From the NCBI RefSeq assembly GCF_042677945.1, contig NZ_JBHUDN010000001.1: a stretch of DNA of 64,000 nucleotides; one strand, 5' to 3'. This document shows, piece after piece, positions 8,669-16,892 of the stretch; position 1 is the stretch's first letter, and each line of letters begins with the position of its first letter. A program made the translations under genes and the position numbers. The DNA is from Haloplanus litoreus (lineage in GTDB: Archaea > Halobacteriota > Halobacteria > Halobacteriales > Haloferacaceae). The notes under the pieces are model-generated. The model saw only the letters and a program-made list of their open reading frames with translations. It did not search any database and was not told where the DNA came from.

Positions 8669-8800
8669 GTGACCGAATCCTTCGTCTGTCCGATCTGTGA
8701 CCACGAGTGCACGACCCGCAATCACCTACGCGAACACCTGCACGACCACCACCACAAAAGCGAAATCATCGATCGGTACCTCTCGGCGGCGGCGGAGTGA
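8669..8800 (+). CDS. 43-aa C2H2 zinc-finger protein
   Basis: A short reading frame starting GTG: FVCPICDHECTTRNHLREHL followed by a His-rich stretch and ending YLSAAAE. CPIC supplies two cysteines, and the HLREHLHDHHH stretch supplies the histidines for a single zinc finger. A GCCTTTTG box lies 27 nt before the start. Many haloarchaea encode such one-finger proteins; their targets are mostly unknown. It ends 4 bp from the convergent proteasome-like gene. Confidence 0.7.
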   Translation: MTESFVCPICDHECTTRNHLREHLHDHHHKSEIIDRYLSAAAE

Positions 8801-8803
8801 CGC

Positions 8804-9328
8804 CTACGCCGGCAAGCGGTAGGTGTCGACCTCGGCGCCGGTTCCCGTGTCGCGTTCGGCGGCGGCCGTGATGGCATCGCGGGCGAGCGTCGCCGCGTCG
8901 TCGAGCGTCGCCTCCGGGTCGTGTCCGGCCTCGAGGCCGCCGAGAGCGACGGCCGCACCGCTGCCGAGCGCGGCGATTTCCGCCTCGGTGACGCCGCCGT
9001 CGGGGTCGACCGACCGCAGTCGAGGGCAGCCCTCGTCGTCCCGAGCGGTCACGAGAACGACGGCATCGAAGTCGGCCGCCGCGTCGCCGACGAGGCGGGC
9101 GGCCGCGTCGATCCGGGGCGTCCCGCGAGCCGTTCGGTAGGCGCGAATCTCGGTATCGAGTCGGTCCACGAAGCCCTCGACGTCCCGACAGACGACGGCG
9201 ACACCGAGGCTCTCGAAGTCGCGGACGTGGCGCCGTGACCGCGTGCGGACGCGACCCTCGCTCGCGACGACGCGGTCGCCAGCGAGAACGACGCCACCGG
9301 CACATGCGACGCCGACGACGGTGCTCAT
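8804..9328 (-). CDS. proteasome beta-subunit-like Ntn-hydrolase homologue
   Basis: A 174-residue protein with the N-terminal fold signature of 20S proteasome subunits (STVVGVACAGGVVLAGDRVV). The threonine is at residue 3 right after Met-Ser, with no propeptide, and the aspartate matches Asp17 of beta subunits. The whole protein contains no lysine, so the catalytic Lys33 is missing (arginines and a histidine occupy that region). It is shorter than PsmB (about 200-240). It lies 38 bp after ftsY on the same strand. It may be a non-peptidase or an HslV/Anbu-like relative. Confidence 0.75.
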   Translation of the reverse strand: MSTVVGVACAGGVVLAGDRVVASEGRVRTRSRRHVRDFESLGVAVVCRDVEGFVDRLDTEIRAYRTARGTPRIDAAARLVGDAAADFDAVVLVTARDDEGCPRLRSVDPDGGVTEAEIAALGSGAAVALGGLEAGHDPEATLDDAATLARDAITAAAERDTGTGAEVDTYRLPA

Positions 9329-9366
9329 GAGTGGGTGTAGACGGCCGAGCGGGGTAGGCGTGTCGC

Positions 9367-10452
9367 CTACCCGACGAGGTCGTCGACCAGCGACTCGGGA
9401 TCGAACCGGTCGAGGTCGTCGTACCCCTGTCCCGTGCCGAGGAAGAGAACGGGTTTCCCGGTCACGTAAGCGACGGAGATAGCCGCACCACCCTGTGAGT
9501 CGGCGTCCGCCTTGGTCAACACCGCGCCGTCGATTTCGGCGGCGTCGTCGAACTGCTGGGCGCGTTCGACCGCGTCCTGGCCGGCGACCGCCTCGTCGAC
9601 GAACAGCGTGAGATCGGGAGCGACTACGCGGTCGATTTTCTCCAGTTGGGCCATCAGGTCGCTGGAGGTGTGGAGGCGACCGGCGGTGTCGCCGAGGACG
9701 ACGTCGACGTCGTTGGCCTCGGCGTACTCCACGCCGTCGTAGATGACGGCCGCGGGGTCGCCGCCCTGTTCGTGGGCGATCAGCCGCTTGCCGAGCGCCT
9801 CGGCGTGTTCGCGGATCTGCTCGTTCGCCCCCGCACGGTAGGTGTCGCCGTTCGCGAGCACCGAGGAGTAGCCCCGTTCCTCCAGATACCGGGCCATCTT
9901 GGCGATGGTCGTGGTCTTACCGACGCCGTTGACGCCGGTGAAGACGATAGTGACCGGCTTCTCGGCGGCGGCGATGCGCTCGTCGAAGTCGAACTGGCCG
10001 ACGCTGATGACCTCCAGAAGGGCGTCGCGCAGGGCGTCCTCGACGAGGTCGCCCGTACTCGCCATCTGGGATTTGGTCTCGCCGACCAGATTCGAGCGGA
10101 TCTGATCGAGGATGGCCTCCGCGACGCCCATCTCCACGTCGCTCTCCAGGAGGGCCATCTCCAGGTTCCAGAGGGGGTCCTCCAGATCCTCTTCTTCGAG
10201 GACGACTTTGCCGGTGGCGAAGGCCTTGGCTCGCTGGAGGCGGCCTGGCGAGTCGCCGTCGGCGGCCTCGTCGGTCGCGGCCGGTGTGTCGTCGGCGGCC
10301 GTCTCGGACGACTCGGCCGCCGCCTCCGATTCGGGCACCGGTTCCGCGCCCTCCGGTGTCTCGGATTCGGGTCCGGCCTCGGCCTCGGATTCGGTACTCT
10401 CCTCGACGTCGCTCCGGAAGCTGTCCAGCTTCTCTTTCAGTCCGTCGAACAT
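9367..10452 (-). CDS. ftsY: signal recognition particle receptor FtsY
   Basis: A 361-residue SRP-receptor GTPase. An acidic N-terminal A domain (about 1-75, Glu/Ser/Ala rich) is followed by an N domain (VLEEEDLEDPLWNLEMALLE) and the G domain: P-loop GVNGVGKTTT, DTYRAGANEQI, DTAGRLHTS and TKADADSQGG. FtsY docks the SRP-ribosome complex at the membrane for co-translational insertion. It lies 7 bp after the prefoldin alpha gene, within a leftward translation operon. Its partner SRP54 is encoded at 51.5-52.9 kb. Confidence 0.97.
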   Translation of the reverse strand: MFDGLKEKLDSFRSDVEESTESEAEAGPESETPEGAEPVPESEAAAESSETAADDTPAATDEAADGDSPGRLQRAKAFATGKVVLEEEDLEDPLWNLEMALLESDVEMGVAEAILDQIRSNLVGETKSQMASTGDLVEDALRDALLEVISVGQFDFDERIAAAEKPVTIVFTGVNGVGKTTTIAKMARYLEERGYSSVLANGDTYRAGANEQIREHAEALGKRLIAHEQGGDPAAVIYDGVEYAEANDVDVVLGDTAGRLHTSSDLMAQLEKIDRVVAPDLTLFVDEAVAGQDAVERAQQFDDAAEIDGAVLTKADADSQGGAAISVAYVTGKPVLFLGTGQGYDDLDRFDPESLVDDLVG

Positions 10453-10459
10453 CGACCCG

Positions 10460-10921
10460 CTACTCGTCTTCGCCCTGCTGCTGTTGCTGCATCTGCTGCA
10501 TCTGCTGTTGCTGCATCTGCTGTTGCATCTGCTGGGCCTGCTGTTCGATCTCGGCGCTCTCGGATTCGAGTTCGGAGATTTCGTCTTCCACGTCGTCGAC
10601 GCGGTCGTCGAGGACGTCCTGCTTTCGTTCGAGCGCGTCGACGGCGTCGCCCTGCTCCTGTTCCGCCGCGTAGCCGCCGCCGAGGTCGACGATCACTTCG
10701 TCGATGTCCTGGACTTCGGCGCGGAGGTACGCACCGCCGCCGAGGGGCACCTGCACCGTGGAGCCGCTATCGAGCGTCTCGATGGCCTCGATGGCCTCGT
10801 CGATTTCGCTCTGTCGGGTACGCAGTGTCTCGATTTCGTCCTCGAGCTCCGCGATTTCCTCGTCGATTGCTTCGAGTTCCTGGGAGAGCTGCTGGAGTTG
10901 CTGCTGACCGCCGCCCATCAT
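10460..10921 (-). CDS. pfdA: prefoldin alpha subunit
   Basis: A 153-residue chaperone subunit. Two long coiled coils (QQLQQLSQELEAIDEEIAEL and the C-terminal half) flank the beta-hairpin core VQVPLGGGAYLRAEVQDIDE, as in archaeal prefoldin alpha. The last 25 residues are a Gln/Met repeat tail. Prefoldin passes nascent proteins to the thermosome, which is encoded at 17.4 kb. It starts with two consecutive ATGs and overlaps the L18Ae stop by 4 nt. Confidence 0.95.
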   Translation of the reverse strand: MMGGGQQQLQQLSQELEAIDEEIAELEDEIETLRTRQSEIDEAIEAIETLDSGSTVQVPLGGGAYLRAEVQDIDEVIVDLGGGYAAEQEQGDAVDALERKQDVLDDRVDDVEDEISELESESAEIEQQAQQMQQQMQQQQMQQMQQQQQGEDE

Positions 10922-11094
10922 GCTGCGGTCACCCCCTCGATGTCGACCTGCATGCGCTTGAGGCCGTGCTCGCTCCCGAGCAGGGTGAACGTGCGCTCGC
11001 GCGCGACGTTCTCGTTAGGGGCGTCTACCGCCTTCTCGAACTGACGGTAGCCGGTTCGGTCCTGAAAGCGTCCGCTGACGACGAACTGACTCAT
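10918..11094 (-). CDS. rpl18a: 50S ribosomal protein L18Ae (LX)
   Basis: A 58-residue protein beginning MSQFVVSGRFQDRTGYRQFE and ending in ERTFTLLGSEHGLKRMQVDI with a short tail. This matches archaeal ribosomal protein L18Ae/L20e/LX. It sits between aIF6 and prefoldin alpha, a conserved archaeal gene order, and its stop overlaps the prefoldin start (ATGA). It has no promoter of its own and is probably read from the L39e promoter. Confidence 0.93.
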   Translation of the reverse strand: MSQFVVSGRFQDRTGYRQFEKAVDAPNENVARERTFTLLGSEHGLKRMQVDIEGVTAA

Positions 11095-11130
11095 GTACCG
11101 AAGGGTCGAGAGGAAGCGGGAAGTATCTTC

Positions 11131-11802
11131 CTACTGCCGCTCGATGTAGCCGAGCGTCTCCTCGATGCGTCCGAGTTCCGGTCCCGTGGTGTCCGGCCCG
11201 ACGACGTAACCCGTGTCGTTGGCGACGAGCCCGGAGCCGACCAGCGGCGCACCGTAGTTGATCGTGCCGATGTCGGCGCGCACGTCGAGACAGTCCTCGA
11301 GCGCCTCCAGTTCCGGTTCACGCGACGTGGGGTGACAGAGGACGCCCTCGTTGGTCGCGACGGCGGCGGTGCCGACGGTGCGTACGTCGGCCAGATCACC
11401 GCGCTCGACCGGGACGTCGAGTGCGGACTTGACCGTCTGGACTGCCTCCCGACTCAGATCCGGGTGAACGTACGCACCGTAGTCGTTGGCGAGGACGACG
11501 TTGCCAGCGGCGTTGATGCGGCCCGGCAGTTCCGTCACGGTGAGGCCAGTGGCCTCCTCGATGGCCGACATCTCGCGGTCGGTCGCCCGATTCGAGACGA
11601 GCAGTCCGTGCTCGTTCCCGACGGCGAGGGCGCCGACGGTTCCGGAGCCGCCGACCGTGGTCGTCACTGGCTCCACGTCGAGTTCCGCCGCCATGTCGGC
11701 GACGGTGTCCTCGTCGGCGTCGGCGCGCACGAGCAGGCAGTCGTTCGTCGCCCGGGCGAACACCCCGACGTACGACGATCCGGCGAAGGAGGCGCGTAAC
11801 AC
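11131..11802 (-). CDS. eif6: translation initiation factor aIF6
   Basis: A 223-residue pentein-fold anti-association factor of the large ribosomal subunit. Repeats are visible as related segments SSYVGVFARATNDCLLV, HGLLVSNRATDRE, NDYGAYVHPDLSREA, NEGVLCHPTSREPE and NDTGYVVGPDTTGPE, giving the five-fold pseudosymmetry. Start is GTG, one base after the L31e stop, so it is co-transcribed with the ribosomal proteins. Confidence 0.97.
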   Translation of the reverse strand: MLRASFAGSSYVGVFARATNDCLLVRADADEDTVADMAAELDVEPVTTTVGGSGTVGALAVGNEHGLLVSNRATDREMSAIEEATGLTVTELPGRINAAGNVVLANDYGAYVHPDLSREAVQTVKSALDVPVERGDLADVRTVGTAAVATNEGVLCHPTSREPELEALEDCLDVRADIGTINYGAPLVGSGLVANDTGYVVGPDTTGPELGRIEETLGYIERQ

Positions 11803-11803
11803 G

Positions 11804-12082
11804 TTACTCGGCGGTCTCTGCTTCGACGACCGGTTCGCCGTCCTCGACGAAGCGGGCGGCGCGAACGCGGAGCTTGCTGGGCGGGTTGTTCCGACCCTGT
11901 TGCCAGATGGTTTCGTTGATGCCCGGATCGAGGCGCACCTCGCTCTCGTCGACCTTGAAGTGTTTCGCGAGGTGCTCGCGGACGAGGGTCATCGCCCGGT
12001 CGGCCTGTTCGTTCGACGGTTCCGCCCGTGCGTCGCGGAGCGGGACGGTGACGACGCGCTCCTCGAAGTCGTTGGCGCTCAT
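11804..12082 (-). CDS. rpl31e: 50S ribosomal protein L31e
   Basis: A 92-residue protein with the L31e signature (FEERVVTVPLRDARAEPSNE, AMTLVREHLAKHF, INETIWQQGRNNPPSKLRVR). An acidic C-terminal tail is a haloarchaeal feature. It follows L39e without a gap and precedes aIF6. Confidence 0.97.
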   Translation of the reverse strand: MSANDFEERVVTVPLRDARAEPSNEQADRAMTLVREHLAKHFKVDESEVRLDPGINETIWQQGRNNPPSKLRVRAARFVEDGEPVVEAETAE

Positions 12083-12235
12083 TTATTCGTCCGTGTCGTT
12101 CCGGCGCCAGTTGCGACGCTTCGGGTTACGGGTTACCTGTCGGTCCGTCTTGAGCATGACCCACGCGGGGACGCGACTGTTCTGTCGCTCCAACTTGGCG
12201 AGTCGCTTTTTCTTCGCCTTCGATTTCTTGCCCAT
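12083..12235 (-). CDS. rpl39e: 50S ribosomal protein L39e
   Basis: A 50-residue basic protein, MGKKSKAKKKRLAKLERQNS followed by VPAWVMLKTDR and NPKRRNWRRNDTDE, the full L39e consensus. It lines the peptide exit tunnel. It is the first gene of the leftward operon L39e-L31e-aIF6-L18Ae-PfdA-FtsY, with a TATA-like box 29 nt upstream of the ATG. Confidence 0.96.
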   Translation of the reverse strand: MGKKSKAKKKRLAKLERQNSRVPAWVMLKTDRQVTRNPKRRNWRRNDTDE

Positions 12236-12257
12236 AGTGGCCTTGTCTACCCTGTCG

Positions 12258-12272
12258 CCGCATAAAATCTTG
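12258..12272 (-). promoter_or_regulatory. promoter of the L39e translation operon
   Basis: On the minus strand AGATTTTATG is centred 29 nt before the L39e ATG, the position of a TATA box for a leaderless transcript. It is the only A/T-rich patch in the region and should drive the whole operon to ftsY. Confidence 0.6.
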
Positions 12273-13082
12273 TTCTTTCGGCCGTCGGCCGTCGACGGGG
12301 CCGACGCGAGGAGATTCGATATCGCAGCATGCGATTTATCGGAGCGCCCGCGTCGAGTGAGTACTCGACTGACAGCGCCGGGAGCACTGACGTCTACACG
12401 GCCACCGACGGACACGTTCGGAGGGAGAGACTCTGACAGGGGGACCACGAACGGGGCGGAGCCGTTCCGATCGGTGGCCGGAAAATCACGCAGTCGACGG
12501 CGAAGAAGCCGATTCGCGCATCGGTCCCGGATCGGGGTTCGCGTCTCCCGGCGGCCGCGATACCCGTCAGATCGTGCCGGCAGGCGGCACGCGGACGTGC
12601 CGTCGGGGAACGGTGGTGGCATTCAGAGAAGCGGACAGTTGGAACCATCTCGAAAGCCCCGACACGCTGGAGTCGCCTCGGAGACGATCGTGTGCGACCC
12701 GCGCTGCGCGCGCTTGTCACTCGCGTGCGTCACCGGGAGTTTGCTCGCCCGAGCACACGGCGGGAGAGCCGCCGTGAACGGCCGCCGCCCCAGCGAGGGA
12801 GCGAAGCTCACCCAGGAACCGGACGACGACGCCATCCGGTGACGAGGCACCCCGTTCAGTCCCACCGCAGCAGGTGGATCGGCCGATGCGGTGGACACGG
12901 GGACCGGGGCGTTCGAGATGTCGGCAACGGGAGCGTTCTACGCTGAACAGTGCCGGAGGGGGAGATGATAAACACCATATCGCGATACAGAATGGCGGGT
13001 GCCGCGCCGAAGTGCTTCGTCGTGGGATGGCCGACGGTCGGGCGAACGTAGCAGCCGCCACTCGCGGCCGACGACAGCCACG
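12273..13082. other. 810-bp intergenic stretch without a recognisable gene
   Basis: Frames here are Arg/Pro-rich and match no family I know. Patches such as CGCTGCGCGCGCTTGTCACTC are typical haloarchaeal non-coding sequence. An A/T-richer patch at 12965-12990 (GATAAACACCATATCGCG) could be a promoter or gene scar, but no credible reading frame follows it. Confidence 0.5.
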
Positions 13083-13634
13083 CTACAGCGGGTAGCGACC
13101 GATCGTCTCGTACTCGGGGCCGTCGTCGGTGAGCGTACTCTCGGTGAGTCGAATCTCGCCGACGTCGACGCTCCCGACGGGTGGATCCGCTTCACGCACG
13201 ACCCGTTGGACGGCCGCCTTGCCCCGCGCGTCGTCCATCCGGGCGAGCGTGACGTGAGGCGTGAACTCGTGGTCGGCGGAGTCGAAGCCGAGGGTCGTCG
13301 TCTCGCGTTCGACCGCCTCGTGGAGGCGGGTGAGCGCCGGGCCACCCTCCCGGACGCCGGCCCAGACGACACTGATGTAGTCGAGCGAGGGGAAGACGCC
13401 GTAGCCGCCGAGGGTCAGGGTGAAGGGGCCGACCCCGGCGTCGTCGACGGCCGTCGACAGGGCGACGTCGAGGGCGTCCCGCTGGGACGGGGCCACCTCG
13501 CCGAGGAACTTGAGGGTGACGTGGGCGTCGGTGGGGTCGACGAACCGGAGTCCCCCGGCGTCGGGGAGTCGGTGCTGGGCGTCCGCGATGGCGTCGGCGA
13601 GGGGGTCGACGTCGACGCTGACGAACAGGCGCAT
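13083..13634 (-). CDS. thpR: RNA 2',3'-cyclic phosphodiesterase (ThpR/LigT)
   Basis: A 183-residue 2H phosphoesterase. The paired catalytic motifs are HVTLKFLG (about 44) and HVTLARM (about 129), and the start MRLFVSVDVD is typical. The family opens 2',3'-cyclic phosphates on RNA, and some members ligate tRNA halves in vitro. The ATG at 13634 is chosen because the family begins with a hydrophobic beta strand exactly there. It diverges from the TPR protein gene. Confidence 0.93.
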   Translation of the reverse strand: MRLFVSVDVDPLADAIADAQHRLPDAGGLRFVDPTDAHVTLKFLGEVAPSQRDALDVALSTAVDDAGVGPFTLTLGGYGVFPSLDYISVVWAGVREGGPALTRLHEAVERETTTLGFDSADHEFTPHVTLARMDDARGKAAVQRVVREADPPVGSVDVGEIRLTESTLTDDGPEYETIGRYPL

Positions 13635-13712
13635 ATCGACTCTCGGGCGGCCGGGACCTAAGTTCTGGCCCGTGACGCAGGCCTTAACCGATCCGACACC
13701 CAAGCGAGAGGC

Positions 13713-14444
13713 ATGGAAGACGAGCGACCCCATCGCTTCTCGGAGGGGCAGGGGTTCGACGAGGAGTACGAGGAGTTCTCGCTCGACCCGCCGGAGCTGT
13801 CGGTCGATCCGTCGGCGGTCGATCCGGTCGACTCGCGGGTGCTGACCGACCTACTCGACGAGCGAAACGTCGGCAGCGACCAGGTGGACGCGGAACAGTT
13901 GGTCGACGTGGGTCTGTCGTACATGGGCATCAACCGGTTCGAAGAGGCGACCGAGACGTTCGAGCGAGCCGCGAGCTTCGCGGACGACGAGCTGATCGCC
14001 CAGGAGGCGTGGGTGAACAAGGGTGCAGCCCACGCCCAACTGGAGGAGTACGACGAGGCTGTCGGCGCCTACGAGGAGGCACTGTCCATCGACGAGGACT
14101 CGGAACACGCCGCCTCGGCGCACACGAACCTCGCTTACACCCTCTGGGAGTGGGGACGAACCGAACAGGCACTCGAACACGCCGAACGCGCCGTGGAGGT
14201 CGATCCCCGGTTCGCGCAGGCGTGGTACAACCGCGGGTTCTTCCTCTCGGAACGCGGCCTGCACGAGAACGCCGTCGACTGCTTCGACAACGCCATCCGT
14301 CTGGGGATGCGCAACGCCTCGGTGCTGGAGGAGAAGGCGATGGCGCTGGAGGAACTCGGAGAGGACGAGGAGGCAGAACGCGTCCAGGAGCAGGCGGCGG
14401 AACTCCGCGAGGAGGCCGAACGCGAACTGGTCGAGGATCGGTAG
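13713..14444 (+). CDS. tetratricopeptide repeat protein
   Basis: A 243-residue soluble protein. An acidic N-terminus (to about 65) is followed by about four TPR units (YMGINRFEEATETFERAASF, AQLEEYDEAVGAYEEALSID, LWEWGRTEQALEHAERAVEV, SERGLHENAVDCFDNAIRLG) and an acidic helix with EEEAERVQEQAAELREEAER character. TPRs mediate protein-protein contacts; the partner is unknown. A CCTTAACC box lies 28 nt before the ATG. The DUF424 gene follows by 2 bp. Confidence 0.9.
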   Translation: MEDERPHRFSEGQGFDEEYEEFSLDPPELSVDPSAVDPVDSRVLTDLLDERNVGSDQVDAEQLVDVGLSYMGINRFEEATETFERAASFADDELIAQEAWVNKGAAHAQLEEYDEAVGAYEEALSIDEDSEHAASAHTNLAYTLWEWGRTEQALEHAERAVEVDPRFAQAWYNRGFFLSERGLHENAVDCFDNAIRLGMRNASVLEEKAMALEELGEDEEAERVQEQAAELREEAERELVEDR

Positions 14445-14446
14445 CG

Positions 14447-14737
14447 ATGTTGATCCGTGAGCGCGACACGCCCGAAGGCCTCCTCGTCGCGGTCTGTGAC
14501 GAGGAGTGTCTCGGCGAAACCTACGGCGACGGCTCGGTGTCGCTGACGGTGACCGAGGAGTTTTACGGCGGCGACGAGGGCGACGCCGAGGACGTGGTCG
14601 ACGCGCTGACGCGGGCGTCGGTCGCCAACCTCGTCGGCGAGCGTTGCGTGTCGGTCGCCATCGACGCCGGCCTCGTCGACGAGGACCGTGTCCTCGACTT
14701 GGACGGTGCCCGCCACGCACAGCTGCTCTGGCTCTAG
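14447..14737 (+). CDS. DUF424 family protein
   Basis: A 96-residue protein matching archaeal DUF424: start MLIRERDTPEGLLVAVCDEE, then FYGG and ALTRASVANLVGERCVSVAI. The family is widespread in archaea and often near translation genes, but its role is not settled. It starts 2 bp after the TPR gene and is probably co-transcribed. Its stop overlaps the stop of the convergent lipoprotein gene by 4 bp. Confidence 0.85.
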   Translation: MLIRERDTPEGLLVAVCDEECLGETYGDGSVSLTVTEEFYGGDEGDAEDVVDALTRASVANLVGERCVSVAIDAGLVDEDRVLDLDGARHAQLLWL

Positions 14738-15411
14738 CCGACCATCGAGCGTTCGAGGGCCGGCAGTTCGGAGACGGTCCCGATGTTCACGTAGTGTGTC
14801 TCACCGGAATCGCCGATCGGGAGCAGGCGGATCCGGTAGGACTGGTCGGGGTCGAGGTCGAACACCACGGCACCGGTCTTCGAACTGTTCGCGAGGACGG
14901 TGGCGTTGGCGAGCGGCTGCACGTTGAGCCGGTCGTCGTCGGCAACAAGCGGCGTCGCGTTCTCGTCGATATATCGGATCTGTTCCTCGTTGGCCACGAT
15001 GAACTCGTTTCGCGGGAAGGTAGTGGCGTCGCTCTGTGGATTCGAGAGCTCCAGGATGACGACGACGTAGGTGCCGTCCGCCGTCGAGTTGTTCGCGCTA
15101 CTCCCGAGCCGATCCGCTCGATAGAGATCGATGATTCGGTAGCCGATGGCGTTCTCGCCACTCCCGACGGTGAAGGACTCGTCGAGTCCGTGGGTCGGCC
15201 CGTCGGGCACCGAGGTTCCCGTCGCCGTCGGTTCGGCCGTCTCCGTCGGTGTCGCCGTCCCCGTCGCCGTAGGACGATCGGTGGCCGTCGCCGTCGGTTC
15301 GGCCGTCGCCGTCGGCGTCCCCGTCGCCGACTCGCCGTCACCGCCACTGCATCCCGCGAGCAGCCCCGTTGCGAGCGCCCCGCACGCTGTCAAGATCCGT
15401 CGACGTTCCAT
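14734..15411 (-). CDS. lipoprotein with DUF4352-like beta domain
   Basis: A 225-residue lipoprotein. MERRRILTACGALATGLLAG and a lipobox cysteine form a twin-arginine-type signal. Residues 25-70 are a Thr/Ala/Pro/Glu repeat (TPTATAEPTATATDRPTATG), presumably a glycosylated stalk. A beta-sandwich follows (GYRIIDLYRADRLGSS, TYVVVILELSNPQSD, AVVFDLDP), like DUF4352 domains. Secreted and membrane-bound; function unknown. Confidence 0.8.
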   Translation of the reverse strand: MERRRILTACGALATGLLAGCSGGDGESATGTPTATAEPTATATDRPTATGTATPTETAEPTATGTSVPDGPTHGLDESFTVGSGENAIGYRIIDLYRADRLGSSANNSTADGTYVVVILELSNPQSDATTFPRNEFIVANEEQIRYIDENATPLVADDDRLNVQPLANATVLANSSKTGAVVFDLDPDQSYRIRLLPIGDSGETHYVNIGTVSELPALERSMVG

Positions 15412-15532
15412 AGGGCCAACTAGGTGAGAGGGGACATAAAGAAGGTGTCGGGAAACCGGTGTAACCGGCGTCGGTTTCGACGAGGGTGAGACACCGAAGG
15501 GGTGTTATCCTTCCGGATCGTACGCGTGCCCG

Positions 15533-16810
15533 ATGGGAGTCCAGGAATCGTATCCGATCGACGTGGAGGCCATCCGGGCCGATTTCCCGATCCTCGACCG
15601 CCTGGTCGGGGGCGACGTGGAGACGCCCGGACAGGGGCCCGACGACGACACGCCGCTTTGCTATCTGGACAACGCCGCGACGAGTCACACGCCGGATCGG
15701 GTGGTCGACACGATCAGCGAGTACTACCGCGGCTACAACGCCAACGTTCACCGAGGGATCCACCAGTTGAGCCAGGAGGCGAGCGTGGCCTACGAGGAGG
15801 CCCACGACACCGTCGCCGACTTCGTCGGCGCGGCTGGCCGCGAGGAGATCGTCTTCACCAAGAACACCACCGAGGCCGAGAACCTCGTCGCCTACGCGTG
15901 GGGACTGGCCGAACTCGGCCCCGAGGACTCGGTCGTCCTCTCGGAGATGGAACATCACGCCTCGCTGGTGACGTGGCAACAGATCGGCAAGAGGACCGGC
16001 GCCGAGGTGCGGTACATCCGCGTCGACGACGACGGCCGCCTCGATATGGATCACGCCGCCGAGTTGATCGACGACTCCACGGCGATGGTGTCGGTCGTAC
16101 ACGTCTCGAACACCCTCGGAACGGTCAACCCAGTCGGCGAACTGGCCGACATGGCCCACGACCACGACGCGCTGATCTTCGTCGACGGCGCCCAGTCGGC
16201 GCCCACCCGCCCCGTCGACGTGAAGGCGATGGACGCCGACTTCTTCGCCTTCTCCGGTCACAAGATGTGCGGTCCGACCGGTATCGGCGCCCTGTACGGA
16301 AAGGAGTCAACTCTGGATGAGATGCAACCGTACCTGTACGGCGGTGACATGATCCGCCGGGTGACCTACGACGACGCGACGTGGGAGGACCTGCCCTGGA
16401 AGTTCGAGGCGGGCACGCCCTCCATCGCGCAGGGCATCGCCTTCGCGGCCGCCATCGAGTACCTCGAGGACATCGGGATGGACGCCGTACAGGCCCACGA
16501 GGAACTGCTGGCCGAGTACGCCTACGACCGCCTGACCGAGTTCGACGACGTGGAAATCTACGGTCCCCCGGGCGACGACCGGGGCGGCCTCGTCGCGTTC
16601 AACGTCGACGGCGTCCACGCCCACGATCTCTCCAGCATCGTCAACGACTACGGCGTGGCGATCCGTGCCGGCGACCACTGCACCCAACCGCTCCACGACA
16701 AACTCGGCGTCGCCGCCTCCGCGCGGGCCTCCTTCTACATCTACAACACCCGCGAGGAGATCGACCGGTTGATCGACGCCGTCGCCGACGCCCGCGACCT
16801 GTTCGCCTGA
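15533..16810 (+). CDS. sufS: cysteine desulfurase SufS
   Basis: A 425-residue PLP-dependent type II cysteine desulfurase. The PLP lysine lies in FSGHKMCGPTGIGALYG (about 243), and the active-site cysteine in IRAGDHCTQPLHDKLG (about 382). Other family motifs are LDNAATSHTPD near residue 45 and YNANVHRGIHQLS. It supplies sulfur for Fe-S cluster assembly; no sufBCD or scaffold gene is adjacent. A TGTTATCC box lies 28 nt before the ATG. Its stop TGA begins a palindromic repeat. Confidence 0.95.
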   Translation: MGVQESYPIDVEAIRADFPILDRLVGGDVETPGQGPDDDTPLCYLDNAATSHTPDRVVDTISEYYRGYNANVHRGIHQLSQEASVAYEEAHDTVADFVGAAGREEIVFTKNTTEAENLVAYAWGLAELGPEDSVVLSEMEHHASLVTWQQIGKRTGAEVRYIRVDDDGRLDMDHAAELIDDSTAMVSVVHVSNTLGTVNPVGELADMAHDHDALIFVDGAQSAPTRPVDVKAMDADFFAFSGHKMCGPTGIGALYGKESTLDEMQPYLYGGDMIRRVTYDDATWEDLPWKFEAGTPSIAQGIAFAAAIEYLEDIGMDAVQAHEELLAEYAYDRLTEFDDVEIYGPPGDDRGGLVAFNVDGVHAHDLSSIVNDYGVAIRAGDHCTQPLHDKLGVAASARASFYIYNTREEIDRLIDAVADARDLFA

Positions 16811-16892
16811 GACGGCTCGTCGTAACCGCTTCTCGGCCGTCGCCGCGTCCGTGATCGGCGACGGCCGGAACTGGCTCACAGGGGGTGCGAAT
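16808..16892. repeat. stop-linked palindromic repeat, copy at sufS
   Basis: The left arm begins TGAGACGGCTCGTCGTAACC at the sufS stop codon. The right arm, read in reverse, is ATTCGCACCCCCTGTGAGCC then AGTTCCGGCCGTCGCC. Both arms end in a CGGCCGTCGCC core and pair around a short loop. It belongs to the seven-copy family also at 33.0, 35.5, 36.6, 40.9, 44.0 and 54.0 kb. Confidence 0.55.

Noticed and set aside
10487..10545. CTG/TTG-rich triplet repeat
   Set aside because: It encodes the Gln/Met tail of prefoldin alpha.
12394..12720. Minus-strand frame in the gap upstream of L39e
   Set aside because: Composition is Arg/Ser/Pro-rich, no family resemblance, and no promoter box at the right spacing.
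15225..15345. GTCGCCGTC repeats suspected as a minisatellite
   Set aside because: They encode the Thr/Ala/Pro stalk of the lipoprotein at 14734-15411.
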